Source: Clostridiales bacterium UBA1777
GTDB taxonomy: Bacteria; Bacillota; Clostridia; Oscillospirales; Oscillospiraceae
DNA: 5,756 bases
Assembly (NCBI GenBank): GCA_002315275.1
Contig: DCGN01000063.1
Coordinates: forward strand, 306 to 6,061
Direction: 5' to 3'
Shown piece by piece: positions 5,337 through 5,756 of the stretch. The notes below the pieces were generated by a model. It made no database searches and was not told the origin of the DNA. It saw nothing but the letters and a program-made list of their open reading frames with translations. Each line of letters starts with the position of its first letter. Position 1 is the stretch's first letter. A program made the position numbers and the translations under genes.

Positions 5337-5756
5337 TTATCTGCATACGAAGCAGTGCCATTCCTCCTCGTTGAGATGGTCGAGCACTTCAAAGCCGTTC
5401 CTTATGAGTGCGGCCTTTACCTCATCCTCTCTGCCGTCGATTATACCCGAGCATATAAAAGCCGCATCCTTTGCCATGAAGCCGCGGACGAATGCGCTCA
5501 GCGGGATAATGACGTCGGAAACGATGTTTGCGAGGACGAGCTGATAGTTTACGCCGAGCATGCGGCGCATCCCCGCATCCTTGATGACGTCGCCTGCATA
5601 GACTTTAAAAACACGCTCATCTATGCCGTTGAGCTCGGCGTTGGAAAGAGCAACGGCGGGAGCCTTGGGGTCAATATCACAGCCTACGCAGTCGGGACAG
5701 CCGAGCACCATCGCGCCTATACCGAGAATACCGCTGCCGCAGCCGAGATCAAGCAC
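5337..5756 (-). CDS. prmA: Ribosomal protein L11 methyltransferase, C-terminal part, runs off the right edge
   Basis: The last 139 codons are in the window and the 5' part lies beyond it; the GTG at the very edge is an internal valine codon, not a start. Counting from that edge, motif I DLGCGSGILGIGA (3-15) binds S-adenosylmethionine, GCDIDPKA (25-32) supplies the acidic ribose-binding residue, LVLANIVSDVIIPL (73-86) contains the ANI motif that replaces NPPY in PrmA, and CSGIIDGREDEV (102-113) and EEWHCFVCR (131-139) match the PrmA C-terminus. Full PrmA is about 300-320 residues, so somewhat less than half is visible. The enzyme trimethylates lysines and the N-terminus of ribosomal protein L11 in the cytosol. 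It is upstream of, and probably co-transcribed with, the TrmH-family gene. Cysteines are unusually frequent (seven in 139 residues), fitting an anaerobe. Confidence 0.9.
   Translation of the reverse strand: MLDLGCGSGILGIGAMVLGCPDCVGCDIDPKAPAVALSNAELNGIDERVFKVYAGDVIKDAGMRRMLGVNYQLVLANIVSDVIIPLSAFVRGFMAKDAAFICSGIIDGREDEVKAALIRNGFEVLDHLNEEEWHCFVCR

Noticed and set aside
5678..5699. CPDCVGC in PrmA as a possible metal-binding CxxCxxC site
   Set aside because: The segment is the loop and second strand of the SAM-binding fold, where relatives vary in cysteine content. The protein is generally cysteine-rich, so metal binding cannot be supported.

Overview
The window looks like ordinary chromosome from a moderately GC-rich, anaerobic Gram-positive bacterium, most likely a Clostridia member of the Oscillospirales/Ruminococcaceae type. 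This is inferred from the proteins: an EF-G-like paralogue, a SpoVB-like MATE flippase, a small cytidylate-kinase-like protein, a membrane-anchored EEP protein with an FFMDGG motif, and cysteine-rich enzymes. AT-rich promoter regions between GC-rich genes and strong Shine-Dalgarno sites also fit. No rRNA or tRNA gene, CRISPR array, insertion sequence or phage gene was seen.

Layout. From the left edge to 1118 (minus) lies the N-terminal half of an EF-G-like translational GTPase. A divergent control region (1119-1327) separates it from a plus-strand, membrane-anchored endonuclease/exonuclease/phosphatase (EEP) protein (1328-2392). That gene runs tail-to-tail into a minus-strand MATE/SpoVB-like flippase (2342-3703), and the two coding regions overlap by 51 bp. 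A second divergent control region (3704-3840) carries a strong promoter for the cytidylate-kinase-like gene (3841-4437), which ends in a hairpin terminator (4453-4485). Beyond it, on the minus strand, are a TrmH/SpoU-type RNA methyltransferase (4494-5324) and, 12 bp upstream of it, the C-terminal half of prmA (ribosomal protein L11 methyltransferase, 5337 to the right edge).

How the genes relate. prmA and the TrmH-family gene are probably one operon that modifies the translation apparatus. The EF-G-like GTPase also belongs to translation but is a separate unit with its own consensus promoter. The EEP protein and the flippase both act at the membrane, but they are transcribed towards each other and are probably linked only by overlapping transcripts. 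The kinase-like gene is monocistronic.

No wholly new system is evident. The points most worth a second look are the altered guanine-recognition motif (SKCN instead of NKxD) and Tyr-for-His change in the EF-G-like protein, the convergent overlap in which the EEP catalytic SDH codons lie antisense to the flippase stop codon, a perfect 13-bp hairpin inside the flippase gene, and the lysine-less P-loop of the kinase-like protein.
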